Positions 43,957 to 43,957 of a DNA stretch of 43,957 bases are shown here, one piece after another. Numbering within the stretch: position 1 is the stretch's first letter; every line of letters begins with the position of its first letter. The position numbers were made by a program, and so were the translations under genes. Below the pieces are notes generated by a model. That model made no database searches. It was given only the letters and a program-made list of their open reading frames with translations, and was not told the DNA's origin. The stretch comes from Pseudomonadota bacterium (GTDB lineage: Bacteria; Pseudomonadota; Alphaproteobacteria; Rhizobiales; Xanthobacteraceae): positions 1 through 43,957 of the forward strand of contig JAEXYA010000021.1 of NCBI GenBank assembly GCA_023451825.1, written 5' to 3'.

Positions 43957-43957
43957 A

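Overview
The window looks like about 44 kb of chromosome from an alphaproteobacterium of the order Hyphomicrobiales, most likely the Bradyrhizobium / Rhodopseudomonas / Afipia / Tardiphaga group (Nitrobacteraceae). The case rests on GC-rich coding DNA, the gene order, a GTTC-N7-GTTC type LexA box, and small intergenic inverted repeats of the kind common in that group. The placement is inference; no database was consulted. I see no transposase, integrase, phage gene, CRISPR array, tRNA or rRNA.

Left part (1-10804, all + strand): after a terminator that probably closes rpsB come tsf, pyrH, frr, uppS, cdsA, dxr, rseP, bamA, lpxD and fabZ. These cover translation elongation and recycling, UMP synthesis, the undecaprenyl carrier, phospholipid and isoprenoid precursors, envelope-stress proteolysis, outer-membrane protein assembly and the start of lipid A synthesis. 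The lipid A set resumes at 15809 with lpxA, lpxI and lpxB. Between fabZ and lpxA lies a 4.5 kb cassette: a TonB-dependent siderophore receptor (Fiu/PiuA type), a PiuC/YbiX PKHD hydroxylase and an FMN-dependent alpha-hydroxy-acid oxidase. I consider this the most interesting accessory unit here.

Middle (18.8-32 kb): a Tat-exported guanine-deaminase-like protein, a REP/BIME-like repeat, gltA and gltX (- strand), glnS and comEC (+), lexA (-) with an SOS box upstream, then a GNAT acetyltransferase translationally coupled to an AdiA-type amino acid decarboxylase, and moeA (-).

Right part (32-44 kb): a small DUF1488-like protein with the cobalt-transport pair cbtB-cbtA (+), a YihX-like HAD phosphatase (-), a 51-residue membrane microprotein, a palindrome and strong terminator just ahead of an H-NS family gene (+), then trpD-trpC-moaC and a PpiD-like periplasmic folding factor (-). 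It ends with a PepSY-like secreted protein, a YflT-like stress protein, tpiA, secG and pyrG (+). Five intergenic inverted repeats from three or four families lie at 19443, 27661, 36422, 37557 and 43869; one sits inside the trpD-trpC gap.

Overall the window reads as a conserved housekeeping backbone (pyrG-secG-tpiA-ppiD-trpDC-moaC-moeA-lexA-comEC-gltX-gltA-lpx-bamA-tsf) into which small accessory cassettes have been inserted at gene boundaries. Those cassettes cover iron, cobalt, polyamine/acid stress, a purine-base deaminase and H-NS.
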